Shown here: piece after piece, positions 17,109 through 25,234 of the stretch
Layout: each line of letters begins with the position of its first letter
Position numbering within the stretch: the first letter of the stretch is position 1
Origin: Candidatus Omnitrophica bacterium UBA6233
GTDB lineage: Bacteria; Omnitrophota; Gorgyraeia; Gygaellales; Profunditerraquicolaceae
Reading direction: 5' to 3'
Assembly (NCBI GenBank): GCA_002440965.1
Contig: DJWJ01000033.1
Location: forward strand, 22,824-86,823
DNA length: 64,000 nucleotides
Translations under genes and position numbers: made by a program
The notes under the pieces: model-generated
The model's input: the letters and a program-made list of their open reading frames with translations, nothing else
What the model was told of the DNA's origin: nothing
Databases searched by the model: none

Positions 17109-17990
17109 TTATTTTGTATCTACGCGCCAATTAGCTTCTCTCAACAAAAATTCCATTACCCTGCGCGGCATATGATCGTCGGAAGCGATATTCTCTTTCT
17201 TGGCTATCGCTGCCAGAACCAAATAAATTCTTACCTGCTTAACTGCTTCCGGCTCAAGTTCTTCGCGCATTTTTTTATCCTGTTCTTCTATCTTATCACG
17301 CGGAACTCCTTTTATGGCTAAATCTACCTTAGCCTGGCGAAGCATATCTTCCAATTGCCGCTTAACCAAACCCTGAGGAGATTTAAAATCCACGCCCTTA
17401 ATCAGGTTCTCGACAATTTCAGTTTCGATTTTCTGGCGTTCAGCATTTTCCTTCTGGATAAAAATCTGTTTCTCTAGGATTTTCTCCAGTTCCCCCAGAT
17501 TCGGATACCCTAAAGATTTGGCAAGGTTATCATCTATACTGTCAATCTTGCGCGATTCCTTTAATGCGTCAATTGCGCGCTTAACTTCATCAGAAGCGAC
17601 GCTTACGCTTTTATATTCAATCTTAATCCCCCTATAATCCTTAGCCTCAATCTCCGGGCTAACCTCTACTTTAGCCTTAAAAGAAAGAGACTCGCGTTCA
17701 AGCTTTACTTCGGATATTTCAGGAAGCTCGATGACATCCAGCCCTTCTTTGTTAATCGCGTCATTATAAATATCCGGAACCAGCTCTTTCAGCACCTGTT
17801 CGTGAGCAACAGCGGCATAATTTTTCTCCAAGATGTCGCGCGGGGCATGCCCGGGGCGAAAACCCGGGATTTTAGCTTCCTGCCCTATACGTTTGAAAAC
17901 TTCCTCAAATTTATTTTTTACTACATCTCCGTTAATTTCAATATTAAGTTCTCTTATGTTGCTTTCCAGTTTCTTTACCTCTGTTTTCAT
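17109..17990 (-). CDS. tig: trigger factor lacking the FKBP (PPIase) domain
   Basis: Trigger factor is the ribosome-bound chaperone at the exit tunnel. This product has 293 residues, against about 430 for the common form. The N-terminal ribosome-binding domain is present, with the signature GFRPGHAP at residues 43-50. After about residue 145 (EIEAKDYRGIKIEYKSVSV) the sequence goes directly into the C-terminal helical chaperone arm (KILEKQIFIQKENAERQKIE onward). The roughly 90-residue FKBP-like prolyl isomerase domain is absent. The join is clean, with no stop or frameshift, so this looks like a true architecture and not a broken gene. It is next to clpP as usual, and its start is an ATG with AAAGGGAGA upstream. 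Confidence 0.88.
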   Translation of the reverse strand: MKTEVKKLESNIRELNIEINGDVVKNKFEEVFKRIGQEAKIPGFRPGHAPRDILEKNYAAVAHEQVLKELVPDIYNDAINKEGLDVIELPEISEVKLERESLSFKAKVEVSPEIEAKDYRGIKIEYKSVSVASDEVKRAIDALKESRKIDSIDDNLAKSLGYPNLGELEKILEKQIFIQKENAERQKIETEIVENLIKGVDFKSPQGLVKRQLEDMLRQAKVDLAIKGVPRDKIEEQDKKMREELEPEAVKQVRIYLVLAAIAKKENIASDDHMPRRVMEFLLREANWRVDTK

Positions 17991-18040
17991 TTCTCCCTTT
18001 CTTAGTTGAGATTCCTAGTTACAGCGAATCCAATCCTCAC

Positions 18041-18763
18041 TCACATTCTGAATTTTTCGCCCAGATAAATCGAACGGGCTTGCGCGTTGTTAATAAGTTC
18101 TTCGGCTGTGCCTGAAATAAGGATCTTACCGTCAGCAATTAAATATGCCCTATCGGTTATTGAAAGCGTCTCTCTCACATTATGATCCGTAAGCAAAATC
18201 CCCAGCCCTTTTTCTCTTAATTCCTTGATAATCTCCTGCGCCTCATTAACCACAATCGGGTCAATCCCGGAAAACGGCTCATCCAGAAGTATAAAAGACG
18301 GATTAGTTACCAGGGCCCGGGTAATCTCTAAACGCCTGCGTTCGCCGCCGGATAAAGTAAAAGCCTTGGATTTGGCAAGATGGGCTATATTCAATTCATT
18401 AAGCAGACTCTCAAGGCGTTTTCTTCTCTCGGTCTTTCCTATGGGAAGAGTTTCCAGGATCGCCATGATATTTTCTTCAACTGTAAGTTTACGGAATATC
18501 GAGGCTTCCTGCGACAAATAGCCTATCCCGAAATGCGCGCGCTCATGGATAGACAAATTGGTTATATCATAATTATCAAAAACAATCTTTCCGCGGTTCG
18601 GAGGGATAATCCCTACCACCATATAGAAAGTAGTGGTTTTACCGGCGCCGTTTGGCCCGAGGAGCCCGACGATTTCTCCGCGTTTTACCAAAAGGTCTAC
18701 GCCCTTGACTACCTCTCTGCCGCCGTAAGACTTGCTTAAACCTTTAATTTCTAAAAGATGCAT
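18041..18763 (-). CDS. lptB: LPS export ABC transporter ATP-binding protein LptB
   Basis: LptB is the cytoplasmic ATPase that powers LPS extraction by LptFG. Counting from the ATG at 18763 the protein has 240 residues; a TTG at 18772 is an alternative, but it overlaps the upstream gene more and is too close to the AAAGGA. Walker A is GPNGAGKTT, the Q-loop is in YLSQEASIFRKLTVEEN, the ABC signature is LSGGERRRLE, Walker B is FILLDEPFSGIDP and the switch His is in LLTDHNVRE. The SQEASIFRKLTVEEN run is typical of LptB. It overlaps the LptC/LptA fusion gene, which points to coupled synthesis. lptD, lptF and lptG are not in the window. Confidence 0.95.
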   Translation of the reverse strand: MHLLEIKGLSKSYGGREVVKGVDLLVKRGEIVGLLGPNGAGKTTTFYMVVGIIPPNRGKIVFDNYDITNLSIHERAHFGIGYLSQEASIFRKLTVEENIMAILETLPIGKTERRKRLESLLNELNIAHLAKSKAFTLSGGERRRLEITRALVTNPSFILLDEPFSGIDPIVVNEAQEIIKELREKGLGILLTDHNVRETLSITDRAYLIADGKILISGTAEELINNAQARSIYLGEKFRM

Positions 18764-19652
18764 TTTCAACAATATCCTTTGTGGAATAGAAAACCAGCTT
18801 CGGCCTTCCGATTAAAACTATTTTTCGGTCGCTGGCCGTATACACCGCCTCTTCGCTAAAAGACGTATTCTCTCCGCGGACAATCTTAACATTCCCCTTA
18901 GCCACAATCTTATCTATCTTATTGTTGCCCATCGGCTCCGGGGTTTTATTTGCCAATTTTGTATCCTTACCCGCGCTAAAATAAAGATACATCGTATCAC
19001 TATATATCTGAGAATCGGATCTTTCCACTAAAACATTCTTGCTAAATGTAGCGATATTCTTTTCATAATCTATTTCCAGCGAGCCATCGCAAGTAATGGT
19101 GATTTTTTCTTTTATTCCTAAGCCTTCGGGGTTAGTTGTTGTTTTTGTCGTCGGATTTATATCCACCTTAACATCTTTATTCAACGCCAGTTTTTTCAGG
19201 TTCATCTGGCCGTTGGCGCCGGTGCCGACGATATTCATATTGTCTCTGGCTATATTTACCTTATCTTTGGTAGTTACCAACTGCTTGTTCCTGTCCCAAT
19301 CCATGGAATCGGTAGTAAGCTTGGCTCCTTTTGATGTAGTAATGACCACATCCTTTTCCAAATGCACTTTACCGTCTTTTTTGTTGAAATTTCCGGTTTT
19401 CGCCGTAAGGTTCACATTTTCATCTTTGCCGTATAAATTACCGTCTACGTCTTTTAATTTAACTTCTTCCGTGAATATATCCGCTGACTTACCGGAAAGA
19501 TCCCAGCTTTTTTTACCCTTATCTCCGTAACCAGCGAGGGAAAAACCGTTAATCTGCTGGTCGGATTCCTGACTCTCGACAGTATCGGCAAAAACAGGCG
19601 CGCAGAACAAAAAAACCAATATAAAGGATAAACAACCTTCCTTAAGCTTCAT
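18744..19652 (-). CDS. LptC/LptA-like periplasmic LPS-transport fusion protein
   Basis: A 302-residue secreted protein: an N-terminal signal peptide (FILVFLFCAPVFA) followed by repeated short beta strands. The first half resembles the LptC/YrbK region (SWDLSGKSADIF, LKDVDGNLYGKDENVNLTAKTGNF, HLEKDVVITTSKGAKLTTDSM). The second half resembles LptA/OstA (CDGSLEIDYEKNIATFSKNVLVE, SDTMYLYFSAG, IVAKGNVKIVRGENTSFSEEAVY). Both share the beta-jellyroll that forms the periplasmic LPS bridge. In most bacteria LptC and LptA are separate genes next to lptB; here one reading frame covers both. The signal appears cleavable, whereas LptC normally keeps its membrane anchor. It lies between kdsC and lptB with overlaps at both ends. 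Confidence 0.8.
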   Translation of the reverse strand: MKLKEGCLSFILVFLFCAPVFADTVESQESDQQINGFSLAGYGDKGKKSWDLSGKSADIFTEEVKLKDVDGNLYGKDENVNLTAKTGNFNKKDGKVHLEKDVVITTSKGAKLTTDSMDWDRNKQLVTTKDKVNIARDNMNIVGTGANGQMNLKKLALNKDVKVDINPTTKTTTNPEGLGIKEKITITCDGSLEIDYEKNIATFSKNVLVERSDSQIYSDTMYLYFSAGKDTKLANKTPEPMGNNKIDKIVAKGNVKIVRGENTSFSEEAVYTASDRKIVLIGRPKLVFYSTKDIVENASFRN

Positions 19653-20184
19653 AAAATCTGATAACCTCTCCCCATTTACCCTGCGATTTGAGGATTAGCT
19701 CAGCAATCTCGCGCACAGCGCCCCTTCCGCCATGCCTGACGGTAATGTAACTGGCAGCCTGTTTTATTTCAGGGCAAGCATTAAATACCGCGATTGGCAA
19801 ACCCACGATTCTCATCAAACCCAAATCTACCAAATCGTCTCCTACAAAACAAACTTCTTCGCGAGTTACCTTATATTTCTTCATAATCTTTCCCAATATC
19901 GCGCTTTTGGGAGAAACATCTGTGTAAACTTCGGTCACCCGCATATCCTTAGCCCTGGGTATAATAGCCCTTGAACTTTTAGCGGTAACGATAACTGTTT
20001 TTATCCCGGCTTTACTCAATGCATAAACTCCCAAACCATCGTGGACATCAAAAAACTTCGAGTCCCTCCCCTTAGAATCATAAATGATTCTACCGTCTGT
20101 TAAAACCCCGTCTACGTCAAGCAGGAGGACTTTTATCTTACTGGCGCGGACATCCAACTCTTGTTTAAATGTATCACTGGACAT
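19642..20184 (-). CDS. kdsC: 3-deoxy-D-manno-octulosonate 8-phosphate phosphatase
   Basis: KdsC is a HAD-family phosphatase that releases Kdo from Kdo-8-phosphate. The 180 residues have the HAD DxD in LLLDVDGVLTDG, the Thr/Ser of motif II in IVTAKSS, and motif III in CFVGDDLVDLGLM, with no cap domain, as in KdsC. The KYKVTREEVCFVGDD and ACPEIKQAASYITVRHGGRGAVREI segments are family-specific. It lies 2 bp after kdsD and overlaps the LptC/LptA gene by 11 bp, so Kdo synthesis and LPS export are co-transcribed. Confidence 0.95.
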   Translation of the reverse strand: MSSDTFKQELDVRASKIKVLLLDVDGVLTDGRIIYDSKGRDSKFFDVHDGLGVYALSKAGIKTVIVTAKSSRAIIPRAKDMRVTEVYTDVSPKSAILGKIMKKYKVTREEVCFVGDDLVDLGLMRIVGLPIAVFNACPEIKQAASYITVRHGGRGAVREIAELILKSQGKWGEVIRFYEA

Positions 20185-20186
20185 TT

Positions 20187-21155
20187 TTATACCAATCCTG
20201 CCTTTAAAAGATCCTGCACATCCAATAAACCCACCGGACGATTATTTTTATCCACTACAGGAAGTTCATCAACTCTTTTTTCCTGCAATATCCGCATCGC
20301 TTCGGCTGCCAACATCTCCCGATAAACAACCGTCGGATTTTTAGTCATTACTTCTTTTATTTTACGTAAAGGAAGCTTATCATCTATCCCGAGATGCCGG
20401 CGCAAATCTCCGTCGGTAAAAATACCCTTTAATTTCCCCTGTTTATCCACGACCGTAGCGGAACCCGCGCGCGCCTGAGTAATCTTAAGGAGAACTTGCG
20501 ATACTTTTTCTTCTTCTTTAACAATAGGATTGGAGCGTCCCGAACGCATAATATCTTCAACCCTTAAAAGCAGGCGCCTTCCTAAAGCCCCTCCGGGGTG
20601 GAAAAAAGCAAAATCTTTTTCTTGGAAATTCTTTAGCTCCAATAAGCATATAGCCAAAGCATCTGCCATGGCCAAAGCCGCGGTGGTCGAAGCTGTCGGC
20701 GCTAAACCTAAAGGACAAGCCTCCTTCTTTACCGAAACATCCAAAACTATATCGCTATATTTTGCCAAAATGGATTTGGTGTTTCCGGTAAGGGCAATCA
20801 CTTTACAACCTATCTTTTTTAACAGGGGCAAAAACTGCTTCATTTCTTCCGTAGAGCCGCTATTGGAAAGCACAATCACTACATCATCCGCAGTAACCTT
20901 ACCCAAATCTCCGTGGATTGCTTCGGCGGTATGCAAAAACAGACTCGGAGTTCCGGTTGAAGCAAGGGTGGCGGAAAATTTCTGGGCGATGATACCGGTT
21001 TTGCCCATGCCGCTTACTATAGCCCTGGCCTTTGTTTTATAAATTAAATTTACGGCGCTCTTGAAATCATCATTAATACGCGCTTTTAAGTTTCTAATCG
21101 CGTCGGCTTCGATATCCAAAACTTCTTTTGCTCTTTTTGCTACATTTATTTTCAT
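20187..21155 (-). CDS. kdsD: arabinose-5-phosphate isomerase (SIS + CBS pair)
   Basis: Converts ribulose-5-phosphate to arabinose-5-phosphate, the entry to Kdo synthesis. The 322 residues contain an SIS sugar-isomerase domain (about 35-170: SGMGKTGIIAQKFSATLASTG, HGDLG, LSNSGSTEEMK) and two CBS domains (about 205-320), the KdsD/GutQ/KpsF architecture. The active-site His and Glu pattern in HTAEAIHGDLG is present. The neighbours kdsC, kdsA and kdsB confirm the Kdo role over sugar-alcohol catabolism (GutQ). Confidence 0.95.
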   Translation of the reverse strand: MKINVAKRAKEVLDIEADAIRNLKARINDDFKSAVNLIYKTKARAIVSGMGKTGIIAQKFSATLASTGTPSLFLHTAEAIHGDLGKVTADDVVIVLSNSGSTEEMKQFLPLLKKIGCKVIALTGNTKSILAKYSDIVLDVSVKKEACPLGLAPTASTTAALAMADALAICLLELKNFQEKDFAFFHPGGALGRRLLLRVEDIMRSGRSNPIVKEEEKVSQVLLKITQARAGSATVVDKQGKLKGIFTDGDLRRHLGIDDKLPLRKIKEVMTKNPTVVYREMLAAEAMRILQEKRVDELPVVDKNNRPVGLLDVQDLLKAGLV

Positions 21156-21201
21156 TTTTATGCCTTCTGAATTAAGCTAAGTATAGAAAAATTTCCTGCC
21201 T

Positions 21202-22023
21202 TTACCTATCCATCATTGCAATTTCTATTTTCTTAACCTGTTTTAAGAGTTTTTCTAATTGTTTTAAATTAATCATATTCGGGCCGTCGCACGGAGCTTT
21301 ATCCGGATCCGGATGCACTTCCAAAAATAAACCGTCACAGCCAAAGGCAACTGCTGCGCGGGATAAACCTTCTACAAATTCGCGCTCTCCTCCGGAGGAT
21401 GAACCCTTACCTCCGGGGATTTGAATGCTGTGGGTCGCGTCATAAATCACCGGATAACCAAATCCGGCCATAATCTTTAAAGCTCTAAAATCCGAAACTA
21501 AATTATTATAACCAAAACTAACTCCCCGTTCGGTAATCAGGATCTTTTTATTTCCCGCAGACTCAACTTTCTTAATGATCGGCAGAATATTCCAAGGAGC
21601 AAGGAATTGCCCTTTTTTAATGTTGACTACCTTGCCGGTTCTTGCTGCAGCTATCACTATATCGGTCTGCCGGCATAAAAATGCGGGAATCTGGATTATA
21701 TCCAAGACTTTCGCAGCCTCGGCCATGTCTTTAGCACAATGCACATCGCTTAATATAGGCAGCTTGAGCTGCTGCTTAACTTTGCTCAAAACCTCTAAAC
21801 CTTTTTTTATTCCGGGGCCGCGAAAAGAATCCACCGACATCCGATTGGCCTTATCAAAACTGGATTTAAATATGAAAGGGATGCCGAGCTTATGGGTAAT
21901 ATCTTTTATTCTCTTGGCGGTATCAAGAACAAGCGTCTGAGACTCGATAACGCAAGGTCCGGCAATAAGCGCTATAGGATTTTTATTGCCTATTTTAATG
22001 TTCTCGACCATAACCTCAGGCAT
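21202..22023 (-). CDS. kdsA: 3-deoxy-8-phosphooctulonate synthase
   Basis: KdsA condenses arabinose-5-phosphate with PEP to give Kdo-8-phosphate. The 273 residues show the family opening LIAGPCVIES, FKSSFDKANR, DVHC, IPAFLCRQTD, KKGQFLAPW, TERGVSFGYNNLVSDFR and DATHSIQIPGG. The metal-type Cys is present in AGPCVIES (the Cys11-equivalent position), followed by His and Asp candidates, which suggests the metal-dependent class. The stop and the kdsB start are 1 bp apart or overlapping. Confidence 0.97.
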   Translation of the reverse strand: MPEVMVENIKIGNKNPIALIAGPCVIESQTLVLDTAKRIKDITHKLGIPFIFKSSFDKANRMSVDSFRGPGIKKGLEVLSKVKQQLKLPILSDVHCAKDMAEAAKVLDIIQIPAFLCRQTDIVIAAARTGKVVNIKKGQFLAPWNILPIIKKVESAGNKKILITERGVSFGYNNLVSDFRALKIMAGFGYPVIYDATHSIQIPGGKGSSSGGEREFVEGLSRAAVAFGCDGLFLEVHPDPDKAPCDGPNMINLKQLEKLLKQVKKIEIAMMDR

Positions 22024-22763
22024 TATATTTTATCCTTTTCTAAAATAGCTCTGACCTTTTCCAGGTCTTCCGGCGTATCTACGCCTACTGTATCGAACTT
22101 AGTTTCAATAACCTTAATGCGAAAACCTTCTTCAAGCACCCTTAATTGCTCAAGACGCTCGGTCTTTTCTAAATTGGAAACCGGTAGGTTCTTGTAAGTA
22201 AAAAGGAAGTCTTTGGTGTAACCATACAGGCCGATATGTTTGAAATATACGGGCTTGGCAACTTCGGAGTTAAGCGCAAAATGCGGGATAGTTGCGCGCG
22301 AAAAATAAAGCGCGAAATTATTCTTATCCACCACTACCTTGACTACATTCGGATCATTGATTAAAGCCGGATCCTCTATTCTTTTCATAAGAGTAGCCAT
22401 ATTTAAGTCTTTATTATTTAAAAGCGCTTCTGCCACGCTATCGATCATGCTAGGATGAATCAACGGCTCATCACCTTGAATGTTCACCACTATCTTTACG
22501 TCTAAAGGATTGACTACCTCGCTGATCCTGTCTGTTCCGCAAGGATGCGCCTTGGCAGTAAAGACTACTTTGGCTCCGAATCCCCGGGCAACGCTGGCAA
22601 CCAGCTCATGGTCACAGGCAATGATTACATCATCCAGCAGCCTTGCCTGTTTTGCCCTTTCATAGACCAGCTGGATCATCGGCTTGCCAAGTATCTTGGC
22701 CAAAACCTTCCCCTCGAACCTGGTGGAAGAAAACCTTGCCGGTATAACTCCGATTACATCCAT
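22023..22763 (-). CDS. kdsB: CMP-Kdo synthetase
   Basis: KdsB activates Kdo with CTP for WaaA. The 246 residues begin with VIPARFSSTRFEGKVLAKILGKPMIQ, the nucleotidyl-binding signature, and contain the VVNIQGDEPL metal site and the HIGLYGYTKDFL and LEQLRVLEEGFRI motifs. Its end abuts kdsA and its start overlaps the heptose kinase stop by one base, part of the same tight operon. waaA at 37.4 kb is the expected user of CMP-Kdo. Confidence 0.97.
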   Translation of the reverse strand: MDVIGVIPARFSSTRFEGKVLAKILGKPMIQLVYERAKQARLLDDVIIACDHELVASVARGFGAKVVFTAKAHPCGTDRISEVVNPLDVKIVVNIQGDEPLIHPSMIDSVAEALLNNKDLNMATLMKRIEDPALINDPNVVKVVVDKNNFALYFSRATIPHFALNSEVAKPVYFKHIGLYGYTKDFLFTYKNLPVSNLEKTERLEQLRVLEEGFRIKVIETKFDTVGVDTPEDLEKVRAILEKDKI

Positions 22764-23782
22764 TATTTTAACCTTTCCAATAATTCTTCCCTTGAAGTTG
22801 TAGCTGTTCCGATCTTACCCACGACAATTCCGGCGGCGTGATTAGCGATATGCGCTGCTTCCAGTTTACTGGCCCCGGCGCATAACCCTAAAGTAAAAGT
22901 TGAAATTACGGTATCTCCTGCCCCGGACACATCAAACACTTCCTGGGCCACAGTCGGAATACTTGTCACAACCCCATTCTTCTCGAATATTTTCATGCCT
23001 TGCTCGCCTAAAGTAACCAATAACGATTCGAGTTCCAGATATTCTAAAACCTGTTTTCCTGCGGCATCGACATCTTTATCGGTAAACAATTTATCGCTCT
23101 CCAGCTTCAATCTATTTTTATTATCCTTGATCTTTAAATTCCTTACCGCATTCTCTAGCTCCTTACGGTTAGGAGTGATGGAAGTTACCTGACGGTAATA
23201 TTGAAAATGGTCTTCTTTCGGGTCAACTGTCACTATTTTTTTATGCGCTTGAGCGAGCAAAATTACCCCCTCTAAGACTTGCGCGTTGATTACGCCCTTT
23301 CCGTAATCCTCGATGATTATAGCGTCAAAATCATCGATACCCTCCTTAATAAAACTGAAAATCTTGCGGATCGTCTCCTGACGAAGGCTCTCGGTATGCT
23401 CCCAATCCACTCGCACTATCTGCTGGTGCCCGGCTATTATCCGGGTTTTTACCGTCGTGTACCTGTCCGGATCGATAAATATCCCTTTTGTATTTATTTT
23501 ATTTTTCTTTAACTCCGCAAGAAGAATCTTGGCGTTTGGGTCACTCCCGATAACTCCGGCTAAATATACATCCGCTCCAAACGCGCGGATATTATTGGCG
23601 ACATTAGCCGCTCCTCCCGGAACATGCGTGCGCTTATTCGCCCAGACCACCGGAACCGGCGCTTCGGGCGAAATCCTCTCTACCTTGCCCCAAATATATT
23701 GATCAAGAATAAGGTCGCCGATAACCAAAACTCTGGCTTTATTAAGCCTATGGATTATATCTTTTAGATTCTTAATATTCAT
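22763..23782 (-). CDS. rfaE1: D-glycero-beta-D-manno-heptose-7-phosphate kinase
   Basis: A PfkB/ribokinase-fold sugar kinase of 339 residues, equal to the N-terminal kinase half of E. coli HldE. Motifs: DLILDQYIWGKVERISPEAPVPVV near the N-terminus, PGGAANVANNI, a VDPKEDHF block, and the C-terminal anion-hole signature DVSGAGDTVISTFTLGL with the catalytic Asp. The nucleotidyltransferase half is absent, so a separate RfaE2-type protein would be needed; it is not in the window. It is first in the run leading to kdsB-kdsA-kdsD-kdsC, and a family-1 repeat lies upstream. Confidence 0.92.
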   Translation of the reverse strand: MNIKNLKDIIHRLNKARVLVIGDLILDQYIWGKVERISPEAPVPVVWANKRTHVPGGAANVANNIRAFGADVYLAGVIGSDPNAKILLAELKKNKINTKGIFIDPDRYTTVKTRIIAGHQQIVRVDWEHTESLRQETIRKIFSFIKEGIDDFDAIIIEDYGKGVINAQVLEGVILLAQAHKKIVTVDPKEDHFQYYRQVTSITPNRKELENAVRNLKIKDNKNRLKLESDKLFTDKDVDAAGKQVLEYLELESLLVTLGEQGMKIFEKNGVVTSIPTVAQEVFDVSGAGDTVISTFTLGLCAGASKLEAAHIANHAAGIVVGKIGTATTSREELLERLK

Positions 23783-23839
23783 ATAATGATAATGTTCAAT
23801 TTAAAACTCAAAAGTTAAAACGCAAAAAACAAAACTGGC

Positions 23840-23973
23840 AATGTCAAATGACAAAGCTCAAAATTCAAAATAAATTTAAATGACAAAATCCAAATAGCCA
23901 AACTTCTGTTTTGATATTTGACATTTGACCTTTGGATTTATTTTGGACTTTGTATTTTGTCATTTGTCATTTA
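23840..23973. repeat. family-1 long inverted repeat, copy 6
   Basis: A palindrome from AATGTCAAATGACAAAGCTC to TTTTGTCATTTGTCATTTAA. An outer arm (AAAAGTTAAAACGC) extends left to about 23805. It separates the heptose kinase gene from the deoxyhypusine-synthase-like gene. Confidence 0.86.
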
Positions 23974-24008
23974 AATTTCGACTTTACTTAATATTCATAA
24001 CAGAATAC

Positions 24009-24938
24009 TCAAAGTTTCTCAATAATTGCCTGCGCTAAAAACGGCAGCATTATTTCGTGGTGGCCGATTATATAATAGCCCTTGCCGCCGGAAAGCACCG
24101 GCCGAGCTACTACATTTTGCGCGGCGCGGTATTGATAAATCATATCAAAAGTAGCTGTGGAAAAATCTTTAACCCTGTTCCTCAGATTACGGGCCAAATT
24201 TAGGGCCTTTAAGAAAACTTCCGGGAGCATAACCGCTGAACCAAAATTTAAAACAACACCTCCGTTATTCAAAGAGCGGATATTCTCGGTCAAAGCGTAA
24301 AAATCCTCCTGGCTTCCTTTACCGGTTAATCCGGCGTCAAACGAAGGATGCTGGTGGATTATATCGGTTCCTATCCCGACAAAAACACACACCGGGACTT
24401 TGTATTTATAGGCATTATATAAAAGGCTTAAGTTCTTATTGCGCAGTCCTGATTCGGCTATTTTCTTGGCGACGGAATACCCCAAACCTAACCCGCTCTC
24501 CACACCTTCAGCCACAGCAGTATTGATAAATTCTGCAGTCTCTCTACTCATCCCGAATTTACCGGTTTTAAGATTCTGGGTGACATCTTCCGAAGTCTTT
24601 CCCTGATAAGCAATCTCAAAATCGTGGATGATGCCAGCGCCATTCAGGCAAATACAGGTAATAACCTTGTTCTTAATCAACTCGATTAATATGGGGTTAA
24701 GTCCGCATTTTATGACGTGAGCGCCAGCCATAAATATGACTGCTTTTCCCTTTTTCCGCGCGCTTACAATGTCATTGACGATACAACGTAAATCCTTAGC
24801 CTTTAAAATATTCGGCAAAGAATCATAAAAGGCTTTAAAAGCCTTATTTTTAGCCGGAATCCGGGCAAAATCCGCGGAATTCACCTTGCTAAAACGCAAC
24901 TTAACCGAGTATGTCTTAACCTTGTGTATGTTTATCAT
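24009..24938 (-). CDS. deoxyhypusine-synthase-like protein of unknown role
   Basis: A 309-residue protein with a Rossmann-like layout recalling the deoxyhypusine synthase (DHS) family: AVIFMAGAHVIKCGLNPILIELI, CLNGAGIIHDFEIA, SLLYNAYKYKVPVCVFVGIGTDIIHQHPSFD, NGGVVLNFGSAVMLPEVFLKAL. The C-terminal part, where DHS has its catalytic lysine and NAD-contact block, is different (ARPVLSGGKGYYIIGHHEIM), so true eIF5A modification is unlikely; bacteria also lack eIF5A. Uncharacterised proteins of this type occur beside LPS sugar genes in other diderms, as I recall, and here it sits beside Kdo/heptose genes. Its function is unknown. NAD- or amine-linked chemistry is a possibility from fold only. Confidence 0.65.
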   Translation of the reverse strand: MINIHKVKTYSVKLRFSKVNSADFARIPAKNKAFKAFYDSLPNILKAKDLRCIVNDIVSARKKGKAVIFMAGAHVIKCGLNPILIELIKNKVITCICLNGAGIIHDFEIAYQGKTSEDVTQNLKTGKFGMSRETAEFINTAVAEGVESGLGLGYSVAKKIAESGLRNKNLSLLYNAYKYKVPVCVFVGIGTDIIHQHPSFDAGLTGKGSQEDFYALTENIRSLNNGGVVLNFGSAVMLPEVFLKALNLARNLRNRVKDFSTATFDMIYQYRAAQNVVARPVLSGGKGYYIIGHHEIMLPFLAQAIIEKL

Positions 24939-25040
24939 AATGAAGTAATAATTTTAGCATAATCCAGCGCTAAATCAACTAGATATTTATACTATTATTG
25001 CCCTTAAGCAGAGCGTCAGGCTCGCTCTCATCAGCGGGTC

Positions 25041-25058
25041 CTGCCGCGGAAGTATCCC
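25041..25058 (+). repeat. motif A, copy 1
   Basis: CTGCCGCGGAAGTATCCC, identical over 18 bp to 62810-62827 next to the Fic gene, with ATT and CC following in both after a 1-bp indel. Confidence 0.8.
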
Positions 25059-25191
25059 CATTCCTGCGGGCGGCCGTGCCGTCCTCGGAACGGGGAAGCC
25101 CCTCTTCCGCGTCACCTGCGCACAGCTCTTTCCGCTCGCTAGCTCTAGAGTAGACCCACTGTCCCGATTGAATTGGAAACAGGGAGTACTG

Positions 25192-25216
25192 CTCGCCACC
25201 CGCTAACGGACATATT
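25192..25216 (+). repeat. motif B, copy 1
   Basis: CTCGCCACCCGCTAA followed by cGGACA and ATTAA. The same 15 bp and the same following words occur at 63958-63983 upstream of the Fic gene. TACT precedes both copies. Confidence 0.78.
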
Positions 25217-25234
25217 AACTACAAATATGTTTAT

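Larger units (their letters stand above)
24939..25234. other. gene-free, GC-rich, structured block
   Basis: No convincing gene. From about 25005 to 25215 the GC content is clearly above that of the flanks, and there are several potential stems, such as AGAGCG-(7)-CGCTCT at 25012-25030 and GGGGAAG...CTTCC-type pairing near 25093-25115. A 70-codon minus frame at 24987-25199 has no recognisable family and no clear Shine-Dalgarno sequence. The block contains two short motifs shared with the Fic locus (25041-25058 and 25192-25213). A structured non-coding RNA or a remnant of a mobile sequence are both possible. Confidence 0.5.

Noticed and set aside
24987..25199. 70-codon minus-strand frame in the GC-rich block
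   Set aside because: No recognisable family and no clear ribosome site. The composition follows the GC-rich structured DNA. Left as a possible non-coding block.
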